64,000 nt of DNA from Flavobacteriaceae bacterium (GTDB taxonomy: Bacteria; Bacteroidota; Bacteroidia; Flavobacteriales; Flavobacteriaceae), in assembly GCA_009827225.1 (NCBI GenBank), contig WUAI01000011.1, positions 1 to 64,000 of the forward strand, given 5' to 3'. Position 1 is the stretch's first letter. The number at the start of each line of letters is the position of its first letter. Below are positions 8,005 through 16,929 of this stretch, in pieces. Position numbers and translations under genes: made by a program. A model generated the notes under the pieces. That model ran no database searches, had not been told where the DNA came from, and saw only the letters and a list, made by a program, of their open reading frames with translations.

Positions 8005-9213
8005 CTAAAGTTCCAGGGCTTTCTTCACATCGTTACCCATGAGCAATTCCTCAGGACTCTCCAGTGCCTCTTTAACGGCTACCAGGAATCCAACAGATTC
8101 GCGACCGTCGATGATCCTGTGATCATAACTCAAGGCAACGAACATCACAGGAGCGATCACAATTTCTCCATTCTTTACTATAGGACGTTCCACAATATTG
8201 TGCATCCCCAGAATTCCGGATTGCGGTGGGTTGATGATCGGTGTTGATAGCATACTTCCAAAAACACCGCCATTTGAAATAGTAAAAGTACCTCCGGTCA
8301 TTTCATCTACGGTGATTTGTCCGTCTCTGGCCCGGATCGCCAATCGTTTAACTTCGCTTTCCACACCTCGGAAAGTAAGGTTTTCAGCATTTCTGATCAC
8401 AGGTACCATCAGCCCTTTTGGTCCTGATACCGCGATTGAAATATCCTTATAGTCATAAGTGATCTTATAATCACCATCGATCATAGAATTCACGTCAGGA
8501 TAAAGCTCCAAAGCACGCACGACGGCAAGTGTAAAGAAGGACATAAATCCTAGGCTTACCCCGTGCTTCTCTTTAAAAGTTTCTTTGTACTGCTTTCTTA
8601 ATTCAAAAATTGGCCCCATGTCCACCTCATTGAACGTTGTGAGCATGGCGGTCTCATTCTTCGCAGCTACCAATCGCTCGGCAACTTTTCTACGAAGCAT
8701 TGACAGTTTCTTTCTTTCGCTGCCACGGCCTCCTGCTCCCGGAGATCCCATCGATGGCACTGCATTTTGAGCATCTTCCTTGGTGATTCTCCCATCACGC
8801 CCTGTGCCCGTTACTGTTGCCGGTTCAATCCCTTTTTCATCCAATATCTTTTTAGCAGCAGGGGAAGGTGTTCCAGTAGCGTAACTTTCTTTTTGTACAG
8901 GTTGTGGTTTGGACTCTTCTTTCTTCGGAGGAGCCTCACTTTTAGCTTCTGCAGGAGCTTCCGTTCCTTCTGGTTTCGGGGCCTCAGTATCGATAAGACA
9001 AACTACCTCGCCTACTGCTACAGCATCTCCTTCTTCAGCTTTCAATGTGATAATCCCACTGGCTTCCGCAGGTAATTCAAGCGTTGCTTTATCACTGTCG
9101 ACTTCGGCAATGGCCTGATCCTTTTCCACATAATCGCCGTCTTCCACCAGCCACTGTGCAATTTCAACTTCGGTAATTGATTCTCCCGGTGAGGGAACTT
9201 TCATTTCTAACAT
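8005..9213 (-). CDS. sucB: 2-oxoglutarate dehydrogenase E2, dihydrolipoyllysine succinyltransferase
   Basis: 402 residues. An N-terminal lipoyl domain (about 1-77) carries the lipoylation site Lys42 in EVDSDKATLEL. An Ala/Pro/Glu-rich linker follows, then a peripheral subunit-binding domain (about 115-150, SPAAKKILDEKGI) and the catalytic acyltransferase domain with the C-terminal SYDHRIIDGRE motif (His365, Asp369). It transfers succinyl groups to CoA in the TCA cycle. It lies 25 bp downstream of sucA in a two-gene operon; the E3 subunit is not in the window. The single lipoyl domain and the gene pairing favour the 2-oxoglutarate complex over pyruvate or branched-chain E2. Confidence 0.97.
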   Translation of the reverse strand: MLEMKVPSPGESITEVEIAQWLVEDGDYVEKDQAIAEVDSDKATLELPAEASGIITLKAEEGDAVAVGEVVCLIDTEAPKPEGTEAPAEAKSEAPPKKEESKPQPVQKESYATGTPSPAAKKILDEKGIEPATVTGTGRDGRITKEDAQNAVPSMGSPGAGGRGSERKKLSMLRRKVAERLVAAKNETAMLTTFNEVDMGPIFELRKQYKETFKEKHGVSLGFMSFFTLAVVRALELYPDVNSMIDGDYKITYDYKDISIAVSGPKGLMVPVIRNAENLTFRGVESEVKRLAIRARDGQITVDEMTGGTFTISNGGVFGSMLSTPIINPPQSGILGMHNIVERPIVKNGEIVIAPVMFVALSYDHRIIDGRESVGFLVAVKEALESPEELLMGNDVKKALEL

Positions 9214-9238
9214 AGTTCTCTTTTTTTCCTAGTTAGGA

Positions 9239-11989
9239 TTATGGTTTTGGTGTTTCAAAAACACTGTCGATTACTTCTTTATGTCTCGCTTTGGACCTCG
9301 TACTGCTACCTGCGGCAGGGGAGCTATAAACTCCTCTGGACGCCACACGTAATTTTACTTCATGGTTAAAATTCATGAGCATGAATCCCCAGGCTCCCAT
9401 ATTCTGGGGCTCTTCCTGGGCCCACACGTAGTCCGTCACTTCAGTATACTTATTAATGACTTCCTCAATTTGTGTCTTCGGAAGCGGGAACAACTGTTCA
9501 ATTCTTACCAGCGCAACATCATCTCGTCCATCCTGCTCTCTGCGTTCTAACAGATCGTAATAGAATTTACCGGTACAGAATACCAGTGACTTTATCTTCT
9601 TAACATCGCTGCTTTCATCATCGATCACTTCCTGGAAACTTCCTTTGGCCAATTCTTCTTTTGTGGACACCACTTTAGGATGTCGCAACAAACTCTTCGG
9701 TGTGAAGACAATAAGTGGTTTTCTGAAGTCCCATTTCATCTGTCGTCTCAACAAGTGGAAAAAGTTTGCGGGAGTCGTAACATCTGCAACGATCATATTA
9801 TCCCTGGAACACAATTGAAGATAACGTTCCATCCTGGCACTGGAGTGCTCAGATCCTTGCCCTTCATATCCATGCGGGAGGAGCATCACGAGTCCATTCT
9901 GAGTTTTCCACTTAGATTCGGCCGCCGAGATGTACTGATCCAGCATAATTTGTGCCCCGTTAGAAAAATCTCCAAACTGAGCTTCCCAAATCGTCAATGT
10001 TTCCGGGGTCGCCATCGAATAACCATAGTCGAATCCAACAACTCCATATTCAGATAACAAAGAATTGTAGATGTACATTTTTCCATCTACCCCAAGATTA
10101 TTGTGCAAATTGATCTCCTCCGCGTCATCTTCCGTTTTGATAATTGCGTGCCTGTGGGAGAAAGTACCACGTTCCACATCCTGTCCGGTAATTCGAACAT
10201 TGAAGCCTTCTTCCATCAAAGTTGCATAGGCCAGAAGTTCCCCCATGGCCCAATCCAGTTGATTGCTCTCGGTGTAGCGTTTGTTACGATCATCAACTAT
10301 TCGCTGAATTTTTCGGATAAACTTCTTGTCTTCGGGTAACTGAGAGATCCCTTTCGCCAGCCTATTCAATTTGCGAATACCAAAAGAGGTATCCATTTTC
10401 TTGAATATATCCTCCTGATTCCCGAGTCGATAGTTCTCCCAATCATCCGCCAAAATTTCGGTGATGACCGTTTTATCTTTTTTCCTGGAAGCTTCCAGAT
10501 CTTCCTCCAGGTCTTCCTTATAATGATTTTCTAATTGCTTCACATAACCCTCGTCAATGATATTCTGCGCTTTTAACTTTTCAGCGTAGATATCTCTCGG
10601 ATTAGGATGTTTGGAGATCGCTTTATATAACTTTGGTTGTGTAAATCTCGGCTCGTCACCTTCGTTATGCCCATATTTTCTATATCCTAGCACATCGATG
10701 AATACATCCCTTCCGAATTTCATTCGAAATTCCAAAGCAAAAGTAAAGGCATGACACACAGCCTCTACGTCATCAGCATTTACGTGCAGCACCGGAGATA
10801 AGGTCACTTTTCCAACATCCGTGGAATAGGTAGAGGACCTTCCATCTAAATAATTGGTGGTAAATCCTACCTGGTTATTAGCAACCACATGAATCGTACC
10901 TCCTGTTCGATATCCATCTAATTGTGCCATCTGGACTACCTCGTAAACCACTCCCTGTCCTGCAATAGCTGCATCTCCATGGATCAAAATGGGAAGAATT
11001 GCCTTTTCGTTGCCGTCCAACTGATTGTCCAGTTTCGCACGGGCGATTCCCTGGACTACAGCATTCACGGTTTCCAAATGCGATGGATTAGGGGCGAGAT
11101 CCATTCGAACCTCTTTCCCTTTGTCGGTTTTTCTGAAACTCGTCCAGCCCATATGGTATTTAACATCCCCGTCAAAAAGCTCGGCTTCGTCATATTCCTT
11201 GCTATCGAACTCACTGAAAATTGCTTCCGGAGATTTTCCAAATATATTCGCTAATACATTGAGCCTGCCTCGGTGGGCCATTCCCACTACGAACTGTTCA
11301 ATTCCCATATCTGAGCCTAATTCGATCAAAGTATCCAGGCCCGGAATAATTGAGTCGACTCCTTCTACCGAAAATCGTTTCTGCCCAACATATTTGGAAT
11401 GCAGAAAGGTTTCAAAAGACAAGGCTTCATTTAATTTCTTCAGAATATGCTTTTTCTCTTCGGGGGAATATTGCGGATGGTTGTCATCCTTGTTCAGCCA
11501 GTCCTGAATCCATTCAATTTCTTGAGGATTTCGGATATACATGTACTCCACTCCGATGGCATCACAATAGATGGCCTCCAGATGCGAAACGATCTCTCTC
11601 AATGTAGTTTTACCTAAGCCCAGCACCGATCCTGCTTCAAAAAGCGAATCGAGGTCTTCCTCACCAAGCTTAAAGTTTTCCAGGTCCAGCGTGGGGGAAT
11701 ATTTCCTACGCTCACGCACCGGGTTGGTCTTCGTGAATAAATGTCCGCGCGTACGATAACCATCAATAAGTTTGATAACCCGGAACTCTTTGACCAAATG
11801 TTCGTGCACACCCTCACCCACGGATTCGATCCCCAGAGCCTCCAATGACCCATTCTCAATTCCAAAATCAAATCCCTGAAAAAAAGAACGCCAGCTGGGT
11901 TCTATAGAATCTGGAAACTGTAAATACTTATCGTAGAGTTCTGCGATATAGGAAGGATGAACCGCATTCAGAAATGAAAATCTATCCAT
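9239..11989 (-). CDS. sucA: 2-oxoglutarate dehydrogenase E1 component
   Basis: 916 residues, as expected for SucA. Visible motifs: an N-terminal helical segment typical of OdhA (SYIAELYDKYLQFPDSIEPS), MAHRGRLNVLANIFGKS, the thiamine-diphosphate site HGDAAIAGQGVVYE, and GYEGQGSEHSSARMERYLQL in the transketolase-like half. It decarboxylates 2-oxoglutarate and succinylates the lipoyl group of SucB, encoded directly downstream. A perfect -7 box (CAAAAATA at 12029-12036, read leftwards as TATTTTTG) stands 39 bp before the ATG. Confidence 0.98.
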   Translation of the reverse strand: MDRFSFLNAVHPSYIAELYDKYLQFPDSIEPSWRSFFQGFDFGIENGSLEALGIESVGEGVHEHLVKEFRVIKLIDGYRTRGHLFTKTNPVRERRKYSPTLDLENFKLGEEDLDSLFEAGSVLGLGKTTLREIVSHLEAIYCDAIGVEYMYIRNPQEIEWIQDWLNKDDNHPQYSPEEKKHILKKLNEALSFETFLHSKYVGQKRFSVEGVDSIIPGLDTLIELGSDMGIEQFVVGMAHRGRLNVLANIFGKSPEAIFSEFDSKEYDEAELFDGDVKYHMGWTSFRKTDKGKEVRMDLAPNPSHLETVNAVVQGIARAKLDNQLDGNEKAILPILIHGDAAIAGQGVVYEVVQMAQLDGYRTGGTIHVVANNQVGFTTNYLDGRSSTYSTDVGKVTLSPVLHVNADDVEAVCHAFTFALEFRMKFGRDVFIDVLGYRKYGHNEGDEPRFTQPKLYKAISKHPNPRDIYAEKLKAQNIIDEGYVKQLENHYKEDLEEDLEASRKKDKTVITEILADDWENYRLGNQEDIFKKMDTSFGIRKLNRLAKGISQLPEDKKFIRKIQRIVDDRNKRYTESNQLDWAMGELLAYATLMEEGFNVRITGQDVERGTFSHRHAIIKTEDDAEEINLHNNLGVDGKMYIYNSLLSEYGVVGFDYGYSMATPETLTIWEAQFGDFSNGAQIMLDQYISAAESKWKTQNGLVMLLPHGYEGQGSEHSSARMERYLQLCSRDNMIVADVTTPANFFHLLRRQMKWDFRKPLIVFTPKSLLRHPKVVSTKEELAKGSFQEVIDDESSDVKKIKSLVFCTGKFYYDLLERREQDGRDDVALVRIEQLFPLPKTQIEEVINKYTEVTDYVWAQEEPQNMGAWGFMLMNFNHEVKLRVASRGVYSSPAAGSSTRSKARHKEVIDSVFETPKP

Positions 11990-12028
11990 AGTTGGAATAA
12001 AATGTGCTACTTTCTAGTAAAACGAATA

Positions 12029-12036
12029 CAAAAATA
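12029..12036 (-). promoter_or_regulatory. -7 box of the sucAB promoter
   Basis: Read on the minus strand the bases are TATTTTTG, an exact match to the Bacteroidota -7 consensus TAnnTTTG, 39 bp before the sucA ATG. No convincing TTG at -33 was found at 19-21 bp upstream. Confidence 0.55.
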
Positions 12037-12103
12037 CAACAAATCCAATAACTGAGCTTTTTTTTGATTTATATTTAAGAGAAAATTGAACGCTACATTA
12101 TCC

Positions 12104-12607
12104 ATGAAAAATCTAGTCTTCTTCTCATTGTTTTTTTGTGTCACATTCGTGGGATTTGCGCAGGATCAGGAACCTAATTTTTGGTCGAAAGTTCGATTTG
12201 GAGGAGGACTGGGTCTTAACTTCGGAAACAACTTTACCAGCATCACCGTGGCACCCAGTGCTATTTATGATTTCGATGAATTTTTCAGCCTGGGTCCGGG
12301 ATTGATATACAGCTATCAGAAGATCGATGATTTCCGAAGTACGCTCTATGGTGGTAGTATCATTGCGTTGGTAAATCCTATTCCCGAAATTCAGATCTCT
12401 GCGGAATTGGAACAGTTGCGGGTAAATCAAAAAACTGACGTCATTAATGGAACCATCGAAGATGACTTCTGGAATACGGCGCTGTTCATGGGTGCAGGCT
12501 ATCGCACTGGAGGAGTCACATTTGGAATACGATATAATATTTTGTTTGCCGATGACGACGGCGTTTATGCAGATGCCTGGAGTCCTTTTGTGAGGGTATT
12601 TTTCTAG
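12104..12607 (+). CDS. Probable small outer-membrane beta-barrel protein
   Basis: 167 residues from ATG 12104; the open frame reaches a TTG at 12086, but the signal peptide (MKNLVFFSLFFCVTFVGFAQ) starts at the ATG. The mature protein consists of alternating short strands rich in Gly and aromatic residues (VRFGGGLGLNFGNN, LGPGLIYSYQ, FMGAGYRTGGVTFGIRYNIL) and ends in an aromatic strand VRVFF, as in eight-stranded outer-membrane barrels. No family can be named. Its stop abuts the stop of the convergent polyprenyl synthase gene (12607/12608) with no space for a terminator. Confidence 0.85.
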   Translation: MKNLVFFSLFFCVTFVGFAQDQEPNFWSKVRFGGGLGLNFGNNFTSITVAPSAIYDFDEFFSLGPGLIYSYQKIDDFRSTLYGGSIIALVNPIPEIQISAELEQLRVNQKTDVINGTIEDDFWNTALFMGAGYRTGGVTFGIRYNILFADDDGVYADAWSPFVRVFF

Positions 12608-13582
12608 TTAGACGGTTCGGTTCATCAACCAGCTTCCGAATGCCTTTAGTTTCTTTTTGTTTTCTTCGGAAATTTTAATGGTTTCCAATACTTCAGATGC
12701 CTTTTGTGTATACTTCTCGATTTCCTCCTGGGTGGCTTCCGCAGCTCCTGATTGCTGGAAGATCTTCTTCACAATCTCTATCTTGTCGGTTGGATCTTTA
12801 GGACTCACACTATACAACCCTTCCAGTTCACCTACCTGATCCTGGCTGCTCAATTTTAGTGCTGTGAGATAAAGGAACGTTTTCTTATTGGCGATGATAT
12901 CTCCTCCGGTTTGCTTACCGAAGGTTTCCGGATCCCCGAAAGCGTCGAGATAGTCATCCTGCAGTTGAAAGGCGATCCCGAGATTTCTTCCATAGGAATA
13001 GATGTTCTCTTTGCAACTTTCAGAGGCTCCTGCAACGATCGCTCCCATTTTCATGGAAGCACCCACGAGAACTGCGGTCTTAAAATCGATCATATTGATA
13101 TATTCAGAAATGGAAACATCATCCCTGGTTTCGAAATCGACATCATATTGCTGACCCTCACAAACCTCAATGGCAGTTTTGCTGAAGAGCTTCGCCAACT
13201 CCTGAAAGAGATGGGCATCATAATGTTCAAATAACTGATACGCCAAAATTAACAAGGCATCACCCGAAAGGATTCCGGTATTGGTATCCCATTTTTCATG
13301 AACCGTTACGTGTCCTCGTCGTAAAGGAGCATCATCCATAATATCGTCATGGATAAGAGAGAAGTTATGGAAAAGTTCCACCGCCAATGCCGCATTAATG
13401 GCTTTCCCTTCTTCAGCCCCGAAAAAATCGGCAATCATAAGGGTGAGCACAGGCCGAAGTCTTTTACCTCCTAAAGAAAGAATATACTTGATAGGTTCAT
13501 AGAGCTGGGTAGGTTCTTTGAGCTCGATCGTTCCGTCCAGACTACCATTGAGTTGGTCGCTGTATTTCTTCAAAAATTCCAT
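12608..13582 (-). CDS. Polyprenyl diphosphate synthase (IspA/IspB family)
   Basis: 324 residues. Both aspartate-rich motifs of trans-prenyltransferases are present: the first, HDDIMDDAPLRRG (Asp79, Asp80, Asp83), and the second, FQLQDDYLDAFGD near residue 208, plus GGKRLRP at 38-44 for isopentenyl diphosphate binding. It extends allylic diphosphates with isopentenyl diphosphate for quinone or carotenoid side chains. The residue before the first motif that controls chain length (Phe-Ser-Leu-Ile) does not let me decide between C15/C20 and longer products by eye. Upstream it is divergent from the TetR operon. Confidence 0.93.
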   Translation of the reverse strand: MEFLKKYSDQLNGSLDGTIELKEPTQLYEPIKYILSLGGKRLRPVLTLMIADFFGAEEGKAINAALAVELFHNFSLIHDDIMDDAPLRRGHVTVHEKWDTNTGILSGDALLILAYQLFEHYDAHLFQELAKLFSKTAIEVCEGQQYDVDFETRDDVSISEYINMIDFKTAVLVGASMKMGAIVAGASESCKENIYSYGRNLGIAFQLQDDYLDAFGDPETFGKQTGGDIIANKKTFLYLTALKLSSQDQVGELEGLYSVSPKDPTDKIEIVKKIFQQSGAAEATQEEIEKYTQKASEVLETIKISEENKKKLKAFGSWLMNRTV

Positions 13583-13707
13583 GCGGTAAATTTCCCGCTA
13601 AAATACATCTTGAGAACCAAAGAGTCGCTAAAGAAATAATAAAAATAGAGGAACTACACTTCTTTTTACCAAAGTGTTAAATAAATGTAAAACTTTGGAA
13701 ACTTTAA

Positions 13708-13737
13708 TTGTTTTAAAAGTTTCCTCACCTATTTTTG
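13708..13737 (+). promoter_or_regulatory. Promoter of the TetR-TolC-HlyD-RND operon
   Basis: TTG at 13708-13710 and a perfect -7 box TATTTTTG at 13730-13737, with a 19-bp gap, fit the Bacteroidota sigma factor consensus. The predicted start of transcription is only about 4-6 nt before the ATG at 13747, so there is no room for a ribosome binding site. Confidence 0.7.
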
Positions 13738-13746
13738 CAGTCGATT

Positions 13747-14358
13747 ATGAAAGAGCGAATTATAGAAAAAGCAGCAGAAATGTTTATCAACCTTGGTTTC
13801 AAGAGTGTGACCATGGATGACATTGCTAATGAAATGGCGATCTCAAAAAAAACGATCTATGCTCATTTCAAAAACAAAACCGAATTGGTGGGTGAAGTCA
13901 CTCAAAATGTGTTTGATACCATTTGTTATGGTATCGATTTCATTTGCGAGTTAAATAAGAACCCAATTGAAGAGCTTTATGAGATTAAGAAGTTCGTAAT
14001 GCTTCAGTTAAAAAATGAAAAAGCTTCCCCGCAGTATCAATTGCAGAAATACTATCCGGAAATCCACGCATCCTTCAAAGTGAAGCATTTTGAAAAAATG
14101 AGTGAGTGTACCATTAGCAATTTGAAGCGAGGTGTTGAAATGGGATTGTATCGCGAAAACCTGAATATCGATTTCGTGGCGCGTATCTATTTCATTGGAG
14201 TGAGTGGAATCAAGGATGACCAATTATTCCCTGTTGAGCAGTTCCCCAAAGTAGAGTTGTTTGAGGAATACCTGGAGTATCATCTGCGTGGAATTGTAAC
14301 GAAAGAAGGACAGAAGACATTAAATAAATTCATAAAAACTACCGTACAAAATGTATAA
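13747..14358 (+). CDS. TetR/AcrR-family transcriptional regulator
   Basis: 203 residues from ATG 13747; a longer frame from TTG 13735 is unlikely because that TTG is part of the -7 promoter box. An N-terminal TetR helix-turn-helix is clear (IIEKAAEMFINLGFKSVTMD then DIANEMAISKKTIYAHFKNK), followed by a helical ligand-binding domain. First gene of an efflux operon, overlapping tolC by 8 nt, so it probably represses its own operon in response to a substrate of the pump. The mRNA should be leaderless or nearly so. Confidence 0.93.
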   Translation: MKERIIEKAAEMFINLGFKSVTMDDIANEMAISKKTIYAHFKNKTELVGEVTQNVFDTICYGIDFICELNKNPIEELYEIKKFVMLQLKNEKASPQYQLQKYYPEIHASFKVKHFEKMSECTISNLKRGVEMGLYRENLNIDFVARIYFIGVSGIKDDQLFPVEQFPKVELFEEYLEYHLRGIVTKEGQKTLNKFIKTTVQNV

Positions 14359-15724
14359 AATGATCGTTCTATTGGGTATTTGCCTAACAACCGCAACTAC
14401 CTTGGCTCAAAATGCAAAGAGCTATGAATTCTCGCTGGAAGAAGCGATCACTTTTGCACTCGATAGCAACTATACTGCTATGAATGCCAGAAGGGATATT
14501 GCCAAAGCGATTAAGCAAAAGTGGGAAGCCACCGCCGCCGGATTACCTCAACTGGACGCTAACGTTGCTTACAACAACAACCTTAAGCTTCCGGTCACAC
14601 TAATCCCTGCTGAGATTACCGGTGGGGAACCTGGAACATTTACGCCAGTGACTTTCGGAACCCAGCAAAATGCTTCAGCGACAGCCACCTTAAATCAGTT
14701 GATTTTCGATGGAAGCTACCTTGTAGGCTTACAGGCCGCCAAGGCATTTCTTAATTATTCTGAAAATTTCAACGAAAAAACCAGGTTGGAGGTTCGCAAA
14801 GGGGTGATCAATGCCTATGGAAGTGTTTTACTCGCTGAAGAATTGCAACAGATCTTTCAGAAGAACACAGAAACTGTTAGAAAAAATCTGGATGAAACAC
14901 GCAAGATCTATGAAAATGGTTTGGCTGAGGAAGAAGATGTAGAACAATTAGAAATCACCTTGCTGGATCTCGAGATCAACCTTCAAAATACCGAGCGAAC
15001 GTTGGGTATTGCGAAAGAAATGTTCAATGTAGCGTTGGGTATCGATGTTCGTTCGGAGGTGAACCTAACCGAAGATCTTGATGCACTGGCCAACGAGAAC
15101 ATTGAATTAGGTTTGATCGACAGCCCATTGAAAATGGAGGAAAATGTAGATTATAAGATCGCTTATAATCTGACCGAGCAACGCAGTCTGGAGATGAAAC
15201 AGGAAAAGAGTCGGGCACTACCCAGCTTGAATGCCTTCATTAATTATGGAACGCAGGCGTTCAATGACGACTTCACATTCCTGGATACCGACCAACAGTG
15301 GTTTCAACAATCAACTTTGGGATTAAGCCTGAACATCCCCATCTTTAGTAGTGGGCTACGCGGTGCGAAGACGCAACAGGCACGAATCGCTTTAGAACAG
15401 GCTGAAACTCAGCTGAAAGAAACCATGGAAAATATCCGTCTGGAGTATGATACTGCCAAAAGCAATTACACCTATTCCATAGACAAATATGAAAATGCCA
15501 AAAAGAACCTCGGTTTGGCCGAAAGAATTGAAAACAAGAACCAAATAAAATTCAGAGAGGGATTGGCAAGCAGCTTTGATCTTAGACAAGCACAATCCCA
15601 ACTCTATTCTGCTCAAACACAATATTTTCAATCCATGTTGGATCTGATCAATTCAAAAGCAGATATAGAAACTGTCCTGAACACTCCCCAGTTAAGGATA
15701 GACTCAAAAGACATAAATCGATAA
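14351..15724 (+). CDS. TolC-family outer-membrane efflux protein
   Basis: 457 residues with a signal peptide (MYKMIVLLGICLTTATTLAQ) and the two repeated long-helix segments of the OEP/TolC fold (LEEAITFALDSNYTAMNARR at 27-46 and the later SRALPSLNAFINYG and QARIALEQAETQLKETMENI regions). It forms the outer-membrane exit duct of a tripartite pump with the adaptor and RND permease encoded next. The ATG overlaps the end of the TetR gene by 8 nt. Confidence 0.95.
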   Translation: MYKMIVLLGICLTTATTLAQNAKSYEFSLEEAITFALDSNYTAMNARRDIAKAIKQKWEATAAGLPQLDANVAYNNNLKLPVTLIPAEITGGEPGTFTPVTFGTQQNASATATLNQLIFDGSYLVGLQAAKAFLNYSENFNEKTRLEVRKGVINAYGSVLLAEELQQIFQKNTETVRKNLDETRKIYENGLAEEEDVEQLEITLLDLEINLQNTERTLGIAKEMFNVALGIDVRSEVNLTEDLDALANENIELGLIDSPLKMEENVDYKIAYNLTEQRSLEMKQEKSRALPSLNAFINYGTQAFNDDFTFLDTDQQWFQQSTLGLSLNIPIFSSGLRGAKTQQARIALEQAETQLKETMENIRLEYDTAKSNYTYSIDKYENAKKNLGLAERIENKNQIKFREGLASSFDLRQAQSQLYSAQTQYFQSMLDLINSKADIETVLNTPQLRIDSKDINR

Positions 15725-15757
15725 TAAACACACTTTGCCACCCATTAAAAACTAAGC

Positions 15758-16927
15758 ATGAAAAAAGCAATCACATTATTTGCCGCCTTATTGATTCTCG
15801 TATCCTGTGGTGGAGACGAAAGTAAAAAATCAGTAGAAGATCTTATCGCCGAAGGCAACCTGGAATCTATCCGTGCCCGACGATCAGCGATAAAGCTAGA
15901 AGAGACAGCGATCCAGCAACAACTAAAGGAACTGGACGACGCAATCAAAGAACTGGATAGCACAGACAACTCTGCTCTGGTTACCACTCAAAATCTGAAC
16001 GATACAATTTTCAAACATTTCATTGAGATTCAGGGAAATGTTGAAACCAAACAAAATGTAATTATTTATCCGGAATACCAGGGAGTACTTACACGGGTCC
16101 TTGTAAAAGAAGGAGATCGTGTTCGGAAAGGTCAACTATTGGCAAAGATCGACGATGGAGGTCTGGGAAGCCAGTTAAGCCAATTAGATGTGCAGGCACA
16201 GCTTGCGAAGACAACTTATGAAAGACAAAAAAGGTTGTGGGACCAAAAGATTGGGTCCGAAATTCAGTTCCTGGAGGCAAAAACCAACTATGAGTCTGCA
16301 AAAAATGCAGTGGATCAATTGAAAAGTCAGTTAGGTAAAACTTCAATCCGGGCTCCTTTCAGCGGAGTAATTGATGACGTAATCACTGACCAGGGAACTG
16401 TAGTGGCTCCGGGGCAGGGCGTTTTCAGAATTGTAAATCTGAAAGATATGTATATCAAGGCCGATGTACCTGAAAGATTCCTAGCTAGTGTAACTCCAGG
16501 GAAAGAAGTGGCTATTGAAATACCTATGCTGGGGCAAACTTTAATGTCTACGGTTCGCCAGACAGGAAATTATATCAATCCTAACAATCGCTCATTTTCA
16601 ATCGAGGTGGATGTTCCTAATAACGACGGGAATGTAAAACCAAATTTGACAGCCAAAGTGAAGATCAATGACTATTCTAACGAGAGTGCTATTCTTATCC
16701 CACTGAATGTGATTTCAGAAAATGCCGAAAATCAGCAATACGTATACAAAGCAATTTCCAACGGAGAAGAGGACAAAGCGGTTGCGGAAAGAATGATCAT
16801 TACTACGGGTAAAACACAAGGGGACCTGATTGAAGTACTGGAAGGGCTTAACGCCGGAGACGTTATTATCGTTGAAGGTGCACGAAGTGTAAAAGATGGA
16901 CAGGAAGTTAAAATCATAAACTACTAG
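15758..16927 (+). CDS. RND efflux periplasmic adaptor (HlyD/MFP family lipoprotein)
   Basis: 389 residues. The lipobox LVSC gives an acylated Cys17, then a short coiled coil (about 25-65) not usual in AcrA-type adaptors. The lipoyl-like halves (GVLTRVLVKEGDRVRKGQLL and SIRAPFSGVIDDVITDQGTV) flank a helical hairpin, followed by a beta-barrel and membrane-proximal domain. It links the RND permease to TolC. It starts 33 bp after the TolC gene and ends 2 bp before the permease gene. Confidence 0.94.
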   Translation: MKKAITLFAALLILVSCGGDESKKSVEDLIAEGNLESIRARRSAIKLEETAIQQQLKELDDAIKELDSTDNSALVTTQNLNDTIFKHFIEIQGNVETKQNVIIYPEYQGVLTRVLVKEGDRVRKGQLLAKIDDGGLGSQLSQLDVQAQLAKTTYERQKRLWDQKIGSEIQFLEAKTNYESAKNAVDQLKSQLGKTSIRAPFSGVIDDVITDQGTVVAPGQGVFRIVNLKDMYIKADVPERFLASVTPGKEVAIEIPMLGQTLMSTVRQTGNYINPNNRSFSIEVDVPNNDGNVKPNLTAKVKINDYSNESAILIPLNVISENAENQQYVYKAISNGEEDKAVAERMIITTGKTQGDLIEVLEGLNAGDVIIVEGARSVKDGQEVKIINY

Positions 16928-16929
16928 AG

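Noticed and set aside
9680-10057. Open frames opposite sucA (also at 11025-11507 and 8767-9075 opposite sucAB)
   Set aside because: Antisense shadows of strongly conserved genes; no start signals or family likeness.
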